NCBI GenBank assembly: GCA_003241895.1 | Contig: QBLY01000001.1 | Span: 186,001 to 250,000, forward strand | Source of the DNA: Lysobacteraceae bacterium | Lineage (GTDB): Bacteria; Pseudomonadota; Gammaproteobacteria; Xanthomonadales; Xanthomonadaceae | Length of the DNA stretch: 64,000 nt | Direction of reading: 5' to 3' | Shown: piece by piece, positions 21,722 to 31,179 of the stretch | Layout of the letters: every line of letters starts with the position of its first letter | How positions within the stretch are numbered: the stretch's first letter is position 1 | The notes under the pieces: model-generated | Told to the model about the DNA's origin: nothing | Databases searched by the model: none | Seen by the model: the letters and a program-made list of their open reading frames with translations, nothing else | Program-made: the position numbers and the translations under genes

Positions 21722-23899
21722 ATGAAAATCCATCCTTTGTCCCTCGCACTCGCCGCGGCCCTCGGCCTGTCCCTGACCGCCTGCAGCAAGACCGAAGCGC
21801 CCCAGGCGCCGGCTGCCGAGCAGCCCGCCGCGACGGCCGAAGCCAGCGCGAACCCGTTCTTCGCCGTCAGCGCCCTGCCCTACCAGATGCCCGGGTTCGA
21901 CAAGATCAAGGACGAGCACTACGCCCCGGCGCTTGAGCGCGGGATGAGCGAGCAGCGCACTGAAGTGGATGCCATCGCCGGCAACACCGAGGCCGCCAGC
22001 TTCGAGAACACCATCGTGGCCCTGGAGAAAACCGGCGCCCTGCTCACCCGCACGTCCGCCGTGTTCGGCAACCTGGCCGGGGCCAACACCAACCCGACCA
22101 TGCAGGCGGTGCAGGCGGAAATGGCGCCCAAGTTCTCCGCCCACCAGGACGCGATCCTGCTCGACGGCAAGCTGTTCGCCCGCATCAAGCAGCTCTACGA
22201 CGGCCGCGACCAGTTGGGCCTGGACGCCGAGTCGCTGCGCCTGCTCGAGCGCTACCACACCGATTTCGTGCGCGCCGGCGCCAACCTGTCGGACGCCGAC
22301 AAGGAGACGCTCAAGGCCATGAACTCCGAACTGGCCACGCTGGCCACCACCTTCAGCCAGAACGTGCTCAAGGAAGTGAATGCTTCGGGCGTGCTGGTCA
22401 CCGACGTGGCCGAGCTCGACGGCCTGACGGCCGAGGCCATCACGGCCGCAGCCGAAGCCGCCAAGGCCGCCGGCAAGGAAGGCCAGTACCTGATCGCCCT
22501 GCAGAACACCAGCGGCCAGCCGCCGCTTGCCAACCTGACCAACCGCGAGCTGCGCAAGAAGATCATGGACGCCTCGCTGACCCGCGGCAGCCGCGGCGGC
22601 GAGTTCGACAACCGTGACATCGTCGCCCGCGTGGCCAAGCTGCGGGCCGAGCGCGCCGCGATGCTCGGCTATGAAACCCACGCCGCCTACGTCCTGGAAG
22701 ATGAAACCGCGAAGACCGTCGGCGCCGTCAACAAGCTGCTTTCCGACCTCGCCCCGGCCGCCGTCGCCAATGCCCGCCGCGAAGCGGCCGACATGCAGGC
22801 GATCATCGACGCCGACGGCGGTGGCTTCCAGGTCGAAGCCGCCGACTGGGCGTTCTATGCCGAGAAGGTGCGCAAGCAGAAGTACGATTTCGACGAATCG
22901 CAGCTGCGCCCGTACTTCGAGCTCGACAACGTGCTGGTGAACGGCGTGTTCTACGCCGCCAACCAGCTTTACGGCCTGGAGTTCAAGGAGCGCAAGGACC
23001 TGCCGACCTACCGGTCCGACGTTCGCGTGTGGGAAGTGTTCGAGGCCGACGGCAAGCCCCTGGGCCTGTTCATCGGTGACTTCTACGCCCGTTCGAACAA
23101 GCGCGGCGGCGCCTGGATGAATGCCTACGTGGCGCAGAACGGCCTCACTGGCGCCGCGCCGGTCGTGGCCAACCACCAGAACATTCCCAAGCCGTCCGAA
23201 GGCCAGCCGACGCTGATGACCTTCGACGAGGTGACCACGATGTTCCATGAGTTCGGCCACGCCCTGCACGGGCTGTTCTCGAACGTGAAGTACCCGATGT
23301 TCTCGGGCACCAGCGTGCCGCGCGACTTCGTCGAATACCCGTCGCAGGTGAACGAGATGTGGGCCACCGATCCGACCATCCTGGCCAACTACGCCAAGCA
23401 TTACCAAACGGGCGAGCCGATCCCGCAGGTGCTGCTGGACAAAGTGATGGCCACCGAGCAGTTCGGCCAAGGCCACGCCACCACCGAATACCTCGCCGCG
23501 GCGATGCTCGACCAGAGCTGGCACCAGCTCAAGGCCGACCAGGTCCCCACCGACACCCTGGCCTTCGAGGCCCAGGCCCTCGAAGAGGCCGGCTTGGATT
23601 ACGCACCGGTGCCGCCGCGTTATCGCAGCACCTACTTCTCCCACATCATGGGCGGCTATTCGGCCGGCTATTACGCCTACCTGTGGAGCGAAGTGCTCGA
23701 CGCCGAGTCCGTTGAGTGGTTCAAGGAAAACGGCGGCCTCAAGCGTGAGAACGGCGACCACTTCCGCCAGACCCTGCTCGCGCGCGGCGGCAGCGTGGAC
23801 GCCATGCAGCTGTTCCGCGACTTCCGCGGCCGTGATCCGGAAGTGGGTCCGCTGCTGGTTCGCCGTGGCTTGGCCAACCCGGTCGGCGGCAGCAAGTAA
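21722..23899 (+). CDS. dcp: M3 family peptidyl-dipeptidase (Dcp), lipoprotein signal
   Basis: HEFGHALHGLFS zinc motif; lipobox LSLTAC. Confidence 0.93.
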   Translation: MKIHPLSLALAAALGLSLTACSKTEAPQAPAAEQPAATAEASANPFFAVSALPYQMPGFDKIKDEHYAPALERGMSEQRTEVDAIAGNTEAASFENTIVALEKTGALLTRTSAVFGNLAGANTNPTMQAVQAEMAPKFSAHQDAILLDGKLFARIKQLYDGRDQLGLDAESLRLLERYHTDFVRAGANLSDADKETLKAMNSELATLATTFSQNVLKEVNASGVLVTDVAELDGLTAEAITAAAEAAKAAGKEGQYLIALQNTSGQPPLANLTNRELRKKIMDASLTRGSRGGEFDNRDIVARVAKLRAERAAMLGYETHAAYVLEDETAKTVGAVNKLLSDLAPAAVANARREAADMQAIIDADGGGFQVEAADWAFYAEKVRKQKYDFDESQLRPYFELDNVLVNGVFYAANQLYGLEFKERKDLPTYRSDVRVWEVFEADGKPLGLFIGDFYARSNKRGGAWMNAYVAQNGLTGAAPVVANHQNIPKPSEGQPTLMTFDEVTTMFHEFGHALHGLFSNVKYPMFSGTSVPRDFVEYPSQVNEMWATDPTILANYAKHYQTGEPIPQVLLDKVMATEQFGQGHATTEYLAAAMLDQSWHQLKADQVPTDTLAFEAQALEEAGLDYAPVPPRYRSTYFSHIMGGYSAGYYAYLWSEVLDAESVEWFKENGGLKRENGDHFRQTLLARGGSVDAMQLFRDFRGRDPEVGPLLVRRGLANPVGGSK

Positions 23900-23919
23900 C
23901 CCGCCGGCAGTCGCCCAAT

Positions 23920-23953
23920 AAAAAACCTCCCGGGGCAACCCGGGAGGTTTTTT
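23920..23953 (+). terminator. Rho-independent terminator (bidirectional)
   Basis: AAAAAACCTCCCGGGgcaaCCCGGGAGGTTTTTT. Confidence 0.93.
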
Positions 23954-23983
23954 CATTCCCGCGCTGCGGCGCGGAGGCGTCGG

Positions 23984-24430
23984 TCAGGCGGCGCGCTGGC
24001 AGGCGCGGAGCTCCTTGTTCAGGACCTCGGCCTTGCTGACGTACTGCTTGGCAAGGACACGGACCACGAAGCTGTGGTCACGGTCGAGCACGACCTTCTG
24101 GAACGTCACCTGCAGCTGGCCCTCGACCTCGGCCATGCGGCTGTAGCGCTCGGCGCCGGACTCGGGCCACTGCTTGAGCAGGCCGGCATAGGCCTTGCTC
24201 AGCTCGAACAGCGGACCGTCGGCCTTCTTGACCGCCTTCTTCTTGCCGCTGGCCACCGGCTTGACCTCGCCCGACAGCTCCTGGGCGAAGTCCGACTTGG
24301 CCTTGGCCAAGCGGCTGAACAGCGTGCTGAGCTTCTTGTCCTTTACCTTCTGCGCCGCTTCCTCGTAGAACGCCATTCCGTCTTCGCTGATGTCAATCAG
24401 GTCCGAGATGCTGTTGGTGGTATCGGTCAT
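23984..24430 (-). CDS. Hypothetical helical-bundle protein
   Basis: 148 aa; ISEDGMAFYEEAAQKVKDKKLSTLFSRLAKAKSDFAQEL, ferritin-like/DUF2383-like pattern. Confidence 0.6.
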   Translation of the reverse strand: MTDTTNSISDLIDISEDGMAFYEEAAQKVKDKKLSTLFSRLAKAKSDFAQELSGEVKPVASGKKKAVKKADGPLFELSKAYAGLLKQWPESGAERYSRMAEVEGQLQVTFQKVVLDRDHSFVVRVLAKQYVSKAEVLNKELRACQRAA

Positions 24431-24545
24431 GCGGCGCTCCTTGGCGTAAGGGATAGGCAGAGCGATCGGCCCGCTGCCCAAGCCAGGCGGCGGAGGGCCC
24501 CGGCGTTGCGGGGCGGACGATCGCAAAGGCGAACGGATAACGATG

Positions 24546-24565
24546 AAAAACCCCAGCCGGGGCTT
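24546..24565 (-). terminator. Rho-independent terminator for the NUDIX gene (minus strand)
   Basis: Minus strand reads AAGCCCCGGCTGGGGTTTTT. Confidence 0.65.
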
Positions 24566-24695
24566 CCCAGCCCGTGGATCATACGTTCCACGGCGTGAAA
24601 TTTCGGTTATTCGAGGTTTTCAGGCGCCTGTTTGAATCGTCCGATAAAATCCACTTAAGCGAACTATCGTGTGTTTTAGGCGAACTTGGGCGCAA

Positions 24696-25181
24696 TCAGC
24701 GGGAATAGCGCCAGGACTGCATGTTCCCGTCGAGGTAAGGCATCACGCCGTGGAACGGTCGCGGGTCGCCGTCGAACACCAGCGGCAGGAAATGGCGGTC
24801 CCCTTCCCACAGCGGCAGGTCGGCCAACTGCTCCAGCGGCACCCAGGCCAGGTCCCCTTCGTCGTTGCGCAGCGGCGCTGCACCCTCGAACGACGTCACC
24901 AGGAAGATGAAGCCCAGCCAATCCTCCCCCTGCTTGCCAAACCCCGGCCAGCTGATGGTGCCGCGAAGCTGCATGGCCTGGCATTGGATGCCCGCCTCTT
25001 CACGAATCTCGCGGCGCATGCCCGCCATCACGTCCTCGTCGGGCTCGAGCTTGCCGCCCAGGCCGTTGTACTTCCCCAGGTGCTGGTCGCCCGGCCTGGC
25101 GTTGCGGTGAACCATCAGGCAGTGCTGCCCGTCGGCGGACAGGACGTAGCCTAGCGTTGCAACGATAGGGGCGTAGGGCAT
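24696..25181 (-). CDS. NUDIX hydrolase (8-oxo-dGTP diphosphatase-like)
   Basis: GGKLEPDEDVMAGMRREIREEAGI Nudix box. Confidence 0.93.
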   Translation of the reverse strand: MPYAPIVATLGYVLSADGQHCLMVHRNARPGDQHLGKYNGLGGKLEPDEDVMAGMRREIREEAGIQCQAMQLRGTISWPGFGKQGEDWLGFIFLVTSFEGAAPLRNDEGDLAWVPLEQLADLPLWEGDRHFLPLVFDGDPRPFHGVMPYLDGNMQSWRYSR

Positions 25182-25222
25182 CGGGACCTCGTGCGGCGGT
25201 GGACGCGTGAGAGAATCGCATC

Positions 25223-26458
25223 ATGCAAACTCCAAACCAACCGGGCATCGCCATCATCGGTGGCGGTCCGGCCGGACTGATGGCCGCCGAAACCGCCCTC
25301 GCCGCCGGTCACCCGGTGGACCTGTTCGAGGCGAAAGGTTCGGTCGGACGCAAGTTCCTGATTGCCGGCAAGGGCGGCCTCAACCTGACCCACAGCGATC
25401 CCCGTCCCTTGTTCGACCGGCGCTACCGCGAACAGGGCGTGGCCGTCCCGGCGTGGCTGGACGCCTTCGACGCGCAGGCGCTGCGCGACTGGGCCCGCGA
25501 GCTGGGCGTGGACACCTTCGTCGGCAGCTCTGGCCGCGTGTTCCCCGTCGACCTCAAGGCGGCACCGCTGCTGCGCGGCTGGGTGCGTCGGCTGCGTGAG
25601 CGTGGCGTTCGCTTCCACGTGCTGCATCGCTGGCGCGGATTCGCCGATAACGGCGCGCTGGTCTTCGATACCCCGGCCGGTGAACAGCGCCATGCCCCGG
25701 GTGCCACCGTCCTGGCGCTGGGCGGCGGCAGCTGGCCCCAGCTGGGATCCGACGGTGCCTGGGTGGCACCGCTGGCGGCCGCCGGCGTGGACGTCGCGCC
25801 GCTGCAGCCGGCCAACTGCGGTTTCGACGTGGGCTGGAGCGACTTCTTTTCGCAGCGCTTCGCCGGTGCGCCGATCAAGCCCGTGCGAATGGCGCTGGCG
25901 CCCGACCAGGGCGAGCCGGCATGGCGCCAGGGTGAGTGCGTGGCGACGGCCACCGGGCTGGAGGGCAGCCTGGTGTACGCGCTGTCGGCCGATCTTCGCG
26001 AACGCATCGCACGCGACGGCCAGGCCGTGCTGCTGATGGACCTGGCGCCCGGGCGGGACCACGCCCGCCTGTTGCGCGAGATCGAGGCGCCGCGCAATGG
26101 CCGCAGCCTGAGCGAGCACCTGCGCCGGAAGCTGGGCATCGAGGGCGTCAAGGCCGCCCTGCTGCGCGAGGTGCTGGACAAAGCGGCGATGGACGACCCG
26201 ACCCGCCTGGCGGCCGCCATCAAGTCGCTGCCCGTTCGGCTGGCCTCGGCGCGACCCATCGCCGAGGCCATCAGCACGGCCGGCGGCGTCACCCTGGGCC
26301 AATTGGACGACAGCCTGATGGTGCGCGAGCGGCCGGGCCTGTTCATCGCCGGCGAAATGCTGGACTGGGAAGCGCCGACCGGCGGCTACCTGCTCACGGC
26401 CTCGTTCGCCAGCGGCGTGGTGGCCGGCCGCGGCGCCGCGCACTGGCTGAGCCGCTGA
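25223..26458 (+). CDS. NAD(P)/FAD-dependent oxidoreductase (HI0933/BaiN-type flavoprotein)
   Basis: IAIIGGGPAGLMAAETALAAGHPVDLFEAKGSVGRKFLIAGKGGLNLTHSD. Confidence 0.92.
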   Translation: MQTPNQPGIAIIGGGPAGLMAAETALAAGHPVDLFEAKGSVGRKFLIAGKGGLNLTHSDPRPLFDRRYREQGVAVPAWLDAFDAQALRDWARELGVDTFVGSSGRVFPVDLKAAPLLRGWVRRLRERGVRFHVLHRWRGFADNGALVFDTPAGEQRHAPGATVLALGGGSWPQLGSDGAWVAPLAAAGVDVAPLQPANCGFDVGWSDFFSQRFAGAPIKPVRMALAPDQGEPAWRQGECVATATGLEGSLVYALSADLRERIARDGQAVLLMDLAPGRDHARLLREIEAPRNGRSLSEHLRRKLGIEGVKAALLREVLDKAAMDDPTRLAAAIKSLPVRLASARPIAEAISTAGGVTLGQLDDSLMVRERPGLFIAGEMLDWEAPTGGYLLTASFASGVVAGRGAAHWLSR

Positions 26459-26467
26459 GGCAGGCGC

Positions 26468-27292
26468 TCAGCGCGTCGGGCTGAAGTCGTAGAGCGTGAT
26501 GTCGAACACCAGCGTGCCGCGCGGGGTGTTGGGCCCCGCGGGCGCGTAGTCATAGGCCAGCGGGCCGGGGATCCAGAACCGGAACGTGTCGCCGCGCGAC
26601 ATCAGCGGTACGCCCTCCTGCCAGCCCAGGATCAGCTTGTCGAGCGGGAAGAAGGCGCGCACGTCCCGCTTCACCGAGCTGTCGAACAGTTGGCCGTAGC
26701 TGGTCCAGCCGCTGTAGTGGATTTCAACGGTGCTCGCCAGCGTCGGCTTGGACCCGCCTTGCCCGCGCTTGAGCACCCGGTAGGCAATGCCGCTGGGGGT
26801 GCGCAGCGCATCGGCTGGCGGCGCGGCCAGGTCTTCGGGCGATTGCAGCGGGTCCTTGGTGCCCAGCACGGTCAGGTCCACCACGTGCGGCAGGTCGGGC
26901 ATGCCGGCATAGCCCGGCTTGAGCCGGTCGGCCTGGAACCACCAGCGCCGGGTCTCGCCGACCGGCGAGGTCAGCAGGGCGCGCGCCAGGCCGGGCTGCT
27001 CGCGCGCCAGCCGCTGCACCAACGCCAGCTGCGGACCGGACTCCCTGGAGTTGGCGCGGGTGACGCCGTCCGCGCTCCAGACGTCGGCCGTGAACTCGAT
27101 GAAGGGCCCGCTGGCCGTCTTCGACGCATCGGCGCCCGCCCTCAGCACGACGTAGCTCATGCCGCTGGCGGTTTCCGTGGCATTGGCCGGCGGCGCCGCC
27201 AGAGGCTTGGGCGCGGGCAGCGAAGACACCGCGAACGCCGACGGCGCCGATGCCGCCAGGGCAACCGCCAACAAGATAGTGCGAAAGATCAT
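26468..27292 (-). CDS. Secreted FKBP-type peptidyl-prolyl cis-trans isomerase
   Basis: Signal peptide; VEIHYSGWTSYGQLFDSSVKR; GWQEGVPLMSRGDTFRFWIP; PRGTLVFDITLYDF. Confidence 0.87.
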   Translation of the reverse strand: MIFRTILLAVALAASAPSAFAVSSLPAPKPLAAPPANATETASGMSYVVLRAGADASKTASGPFIEFTADVWSADGVTRANSRESGPQLALVQRLAREQPGLARALLTSPVGETRRWWFQADRLKPGYAGMPDLPHVVDLTVLGTKDPLQSPEDLAAPPADALRTPSGIAYRVLKRGQGGSKPTLASTVEIHYSGWTSYGQLFDSSVKRDVRAFFPLDKLILGWQEGVPLMSRGDTFRFWIPGPLAYDYAPAGPNTPRGTLVFDITLYDFSPTR

Positions 27293-27332
27293 GCGGACAC
27301 TCCGGGGGAAAAAGGCGAGGCGCGCCAAACCA

Positions 27333-28046
27333 CTACCATTCCGTTCGCCCCGGCAGCAGCCCATGCAGTTCGGCCTGCGTGAGGTTGCGCCAGCGACCGG
27401 GCTTGATTTCGGCCAGCTTGACGTTGGCGATGCGGATGCGCCGCAGCTGGGTCACCCGGTAGCCGAACGCGGCCGCCATCAGGCGGATCTGCCGGTTCAA
27501 GCCCTGGGTGAGCACGATCGAAAAACCGAAGCGGGCGATCTTGCGGGTCTTGCAGGGCAGCGTGGTCTCGCTGTGGATGCGCACGCCGCGGGCCATGCCG
27601 CGCAGGAATTCGTCGCTCACCGGCAGGTTCACGCCCACCAGGTATTCCTTTTCCTTGTGGTTCTCGACGCGCAGGATCTCGTTGACGATGTCGCCATTGC
27701 TGGTCAGCAGGATCAGGCCCTCGGAGTCCTTGTCGAGCCGCCCGATCGGGAAGATGCGCTGCTGGTGGCCGACGAAATCGACGATGTTTCCCTTCACCGT
27801 GGCGTCGGTGGTGCAGGTGATGCCCACCGGCTTGTTCAAGGCGATGTAGACGTGGCGTCGCGCTCCCGGCTTGGCCGTACGCACCGCCAGCGGCTGGCCG
27901 TCCACCTCCACCCGGTCGCCTTCGGCCAACTGGGCGCCGACGCCGGCCGGCAGGCCGTTCACGGTCACGCGGCGCTCGGTCACCAGCCGGTCCGCCTCAC
28001 GGCGGGAGCAGTAGCCGGTGTCGCTGATGTACTTGTTCAGTCGCAT
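27333..28046 (-). CDS. rluF: 23S rRNA pseudouridine synthase RluF
   Basis: MRLNKYISDTGYCSRREADRLV S4 domain; canonical IGRLDKDSEGLILLTSNGD. Confidence 0.9.
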   Translation of the reverse strand: MRLNKYISDTGYCSRREADRLVTERRVTVNGLPAGVGAQLAEGDRVEVDGQPLAVRTAKPGARRHVYIALNKPVGITCTTDATVKGNIVDFVGHQQRIFPIGRLDKDSEGLILLTSNGDIVNEILRVENHKEKEYLVGVNLPVSDEFLRGMARGVRIHSETTLPCKTRKIARFGFSIVLTQGLNRQIRLMAAAFGYRVTQLRRIRIANVKLAEIKPGRWRNLTQAELHGLLPGRTEW

Positions 28047-28253
28047 GGAGAGGGTTGGGTCCGGCGGGTGCCGCGGCACGTCATAAGTGGCGCGCATCCT
28101 GTCACGCCGGGCCCGCCAAGTCACCGCCGGGCCGCTGCATGACTAGTGTCCGGCTACCCGGCCAACCCGAATATCTGGGGGTTGCAGGGCCATTGTGCGA
28201 TCAACTTGGCATTCCCGCGCTGTCCCCGGGCGGCCCCGCCCGGCGGCCGGAGG

Positions 28254-28270
28254 TTGGCACGAAAGATGCA
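28254..28270 (+). promoter_or_regulatory. Putative sigma-54 (-24/-12) promoter
   Basis: TTGGCACGAAAGATGCA versus TTGGCACG-N4-TTGCA; GG/GC spacing 12 nt. Confidence 0.55.
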
Positions 28271-28318
28271 TGACTTTTTTAGGTCAAACCATCCATCCAG
28301 CCACGGGAGTTTCGCAAC

Positions 28319-28507
28319 ATGGGCATCGTCATTGCTTTCCCCACCAAGCAGGTACTGGACGACGAACTGGCCGTGAAGCTCTGGGAGCTGGTGATGGCCG
28401 GCGAGATCGGTTCGCCTGAGTACCGCCGCCTGGACGCCGAGATCAACCGCCGCAAGGCGATGGTGATGCCGCGGCGCGAAGCCAGCGGCGGCCGCCCCCG
28501 GGGCTGA
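28319..28507 (+). CDS. Small hypothetical protein (62 aa)
   Basis: MGIVIAFPTKQVLDDELAVKLWELVMAGEIGSPEYRRLDAEINRRKAM; ATG follows gggagtttcgcaac. Confidence 0.65.
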   Translation: MGIVIAFPTKQVLDDELAVKLWELVMAGEIGSPEYRRLDAEINRRKAMVMPRREASGGRPRG

Positions 28508-28576
28508 GCATTTGAGCGCATCGCGCGCCATCGGTCGCTGGGGACGCAGGGCTCTCGCCCTGCCCCGCTCCCGGCG

Positions 28577-29947
28577 TCAGCCCAGCTTCCGCACCCGGAA
28601 GCTGCGGCCCTTTATCTTCCCTGCGCGCAGGCTTTCCAGGGCCTTGCTGGCCTGGCTTCGCTCGATCGCCACGTAGGTCCTTGTCGCAAAACCGTCGATC
28701 TTGCCGATCGCCTTGGCCGGAATGCCGGCGTCGCCCGTGAGGGCGCCCACCAGGTCGCCCGGGCGAAGTTTGTCCTGCCGCCCCGCGTCCACCACCAGGG
28801 TGGTCATCGCCGCAGGCGCCGGCTTGCCCGGCTTGCGCGACAGGTCGATGCGCTCCCAGCGCACGGCCTTGCCCAGCTGTTCCTCGATGCCGATGATCCG
28901 GCGGCGGTCTTCCGAGGCCACCAGCGACAGCGCCAGGCCGGCCTCGCCGGCGCGGCCCGTGCGGCCGATGCGGTGGGTGTGGGTGTCGAGGTCGCTCGCC
29001 AGCCCGTGGCTCACCACCAGCGGCAGGTCCTTGATGTCCAGGCCGCGTGCCGCCACGTCGGTGGCCACCAGCACCTGGCAGCTGCGGTTGGCGAAGCACA
29101 CCAGCACTTCGTCGCGGTCGCGCTGTTCCAGGTCGCCATGCAGGGCCAGCACCGCGAACCCGCGCTGGGCGAGATCGTCGGCTACCTGCTGCACGTCGCG
29201 GCGGGTGTTGCAGAACACCAGCGCCGAATCGGGCTTGAGGTCGGCCAGCAGCAGGGCCAGGGCGTCGGTCTTGCGCGGCGCTTCCACTTCATAAAAGCGC
29301 TGCTCGATCACGCTGCCCTCGCCGTCGGCCACCGTGTGTTCCTCCGGGTCGCGCTGGAAGCGGCGGCCCAGGGTGCGGATCTCTTCCGGGAACGTGGCCG
29401 AGAACATCAGCGTCTGGCGCGCGGCCGGCGCCTGGCCGAGGATGCCGGTGATGGCCGGTTCAAAGCCCATGTCGAGCATGCGGTCGGCTTCGTCCAGCAC
29501 CACGGTGCGCAGGCCCTCGAGCAGCAGGGCGCCTTCGTCGATCAACTCCTGGATGCGGCCCGGCGTACCCACCACCACGTGCGGCGGATGGGTCAGCGAG
29601 GCCAGGTGCGGCCGAAGCGGCACGCCGCCGCAGAAAACCGAGACCTTGATGTTGGGCATGAAGCGGGCCAGGCGGCGGATTTCCTTGCCCACCTGATCGG
29701 CCAGTTCGCGGGTGGGGCACAGCACCAGCGCCTGCACCTGCACCGACTCGGGCGCCAAACGCGACAGCAGCCCCAAGCCGAAGGCGGCGGTCTTGCCGCT
29801 GCCGGTGCGGGCCTGGGCGATCACGTCGCGGCCAGCCAGGATCGGCGGCAGGCTGGCAGCCTGCACCGGGGTCATCCGGGTGTACTCCAGGACGTCGAGC
29901 GCCTGCTGGAGTTCGTTGGAAAGCGCTAGGGCGGTGAATTCGGTCAT
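28577..29947 (-). CDS. dbpA: ATP-dependent RNA helicase DbpA
   Basis: DEAD motifs ARTGSGKT, VLDEADRMLD, SATFPEE, HRIGRTGRAG; DbpA C-terminal RNA-binding domain. Confidence 0.94.
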   Translation of the reverse strand: MTEFTALALSNELQQALDVLEYTRMTPVQAASLPPILAGRDVIAQARTGSGKTAAFGLGLLSRLAPESVQVQALVLCPTRELADQVGKEIRRLARFMPNIKVSVFCGGVPLRPHLASLTHPPHVVVGTPGRIQELIDEGALLLEGLRTVVLDEADRMLDMGFEPAITGILGQAPAARQTLMFSATFPEEIRTLGRRFQRDPEEHTVADGEGSVIEQRFYEVEAPRKTDALALLLADLKPDSALVFCNTRRDVQQVADDLAQRGFAVLALHGDLEQRDRDEVLVCFANRSCQVLVATDVAARGLDIKDLPLVVSHGLASDLDTHTHRIGRTGRAGEAGLALSLVASEDRRRIIGIEEQLGKAVRWERIDLSRKPGKPAPAAMTTLVVDAGRQDKLRPGDLVGALTGDAGIPAKAIGKIDGFATRTYVAIERSQASKALESLRAGKIKGRSFRVRKLG

Positions 29948-29981
29948 GCCGCATTCTCGCACGTCGCGCTGGAGCCTCGGC

Positions 29982-30395
29982 TCAGCCGCCGCCCATCGGG
30001 CTGCGATTGCCGTCCTTGGTGACGATCTCGCATTCCCTTGCCCAGGCGGGCTGTGTGCGGCTGGAACCGCTCATGCGCCCCGCCGCCTGTTCCCGGTATT
30101 CCCCCGCCATGCCGCTGCGGCCGGCCTGGGAGAGCTTGCACTCCATGCGCATCCCGCCGGGCATCGTCTGGGAGTAGGCACAGGCACCGTCCAACTCGCC
30201 GGCGATGGCGTGCTCGATGACGAAGCCCCTCACGAACGGGTGCGGGGCGGCATGGGTGGCGACGGTGCAGGCGTCGAGCGCATCGGCGAACACGGTGGGG
30301 TCGGTGATGGACGGTGCGGTCTCGGTGGCTGCCGGGGCCGCCGCGAAGGCCGGCGCGGCCAGCACGAGGGCAAACGCGAACAGGGCGGATTTCAT
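29982..30395 (-). CDS. Secreted hypothetical protein
   Basis: Signal peptide MKSALFAFALVLAAPAFAAAPA; no family recognised. Confidence 0.6.
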   Translation of the reverse strand: MKSALFAFALVLAAPAFAAAPAATETAPSITDPTVFADALDACTVATHAAPHPFVRGFVIEHAIAGELDGACAYSQTMPGGMRMECKLSQAGRSGMAGEYREQAAGRMSGSSRTQPAWARECEIVTKDGNRSPMGGG

Positions 30396-30417
30396 CGTGA
30401 CGTCTCCTGGGTGGGCT

Positions 30418-31089
30418 TCAGCGCAGCAAATCGTAAGGACCACCCTTCTCCAACGCACGCTGGTAGGCAGGGCGGCCGTGGATGCGATCAAGGAAAGCCG
30501 CCAGGCGCGGGCGGCTGGCGCCCAGCCCGCCACGCGACGCGGCGGCTTCCAGCGGGAAACTGAGCTGGATGTCGGACACGCCGAAGTCCTCGCCGCCGAA
30601 CCACGTGGACTTGCCCAGCTCCTCTTCCAGGAAATCGAGGTTGCTGGTGACGTTGGGCGTCACGAAGCTTTCCATCACCTTGTCGGCGATGCCCTGGGCG
30701 ATGGGTTTGGCGAAGAATGGCATCGGCGCGCTGCGCACCTTGGTGAAGACCAGGCTCATCAACAGCGGCGGCATCAGCGAGCCTTCGGCGTAGTGCAGCC
30801 AATAGTTGGCGCGGCGGCGGCCGGCGGTGCCATGCGGCGGCAGCAGAGTGCCCTGGCCGTATTTGTCGGCGAGGTATTCGATGATCGCCCCCGATTCGGC
30901 CACCACTTCATCGCCATCGCTGATCACCGGCGACTTGCCCAGCGGGTGCACGGCGCGCAGCTCGGGCGGCGCCAGCATGGTCTTGGCGTCGCGCTCGTAG
31001 CGCTTGACCTCGTAGGGCACGCCCAGCTCTTCAAGCAGCCAAAGCACGCGCTGCGAACGGGAGTTGTTGAGGTGGTGGACGATGACCAT
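30418..31089 (-). CDS. Glutathione S-transferase
   Basis: MVIVHHLNNSRSQRVLWLLEELGVPYEVKRYERD; GKSPVISDGDEVVAESGAIIEYLADKYG. Confidence 0.93.
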   Translation of the reverse strand: MVIVHHLNNSRSQRVLWLLEELGVPYEVKRYERDAKTMLAPPELRAVHPLGKSPVISDGDEVVAESGAIIEYLADKYGQGTLLPPHGTAGRRRANYWLHYAEGSLMPPLLMSLVFTKVRSAPMPFFAKPIAQGIADKVMESFVTPNVTSNLDFLEEELGKSTWFGGEDFGVSDIQLSFPLEAAASRGGLGASRPRLAAFLDRIHGRPAYQRALEKGGPYDLLR

Positions 31090-31179
31090 GCTGACTTCCT
31101 TCCGGGAAAGTCATCAGCATAGCCTGCCCCCCGGCCGGAACCGGGGACGATTCAGCCAGGCAGTGGCAAAGTAGCGTCC

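Noticed and set aside
21635-23956. 773-aa minus-strand ORF antisense to dcp
   Set aside because: Opposite strand encodes an intact M3 peptidase with HEFGH; the antisense product has no recognisable domain.
28205-28220. Second sigma-54-like element TTGGCATTCCCGCGCT
   Set aside because: GG to GC spacing is 11 rather than 12 nt and the -12 element does not match.
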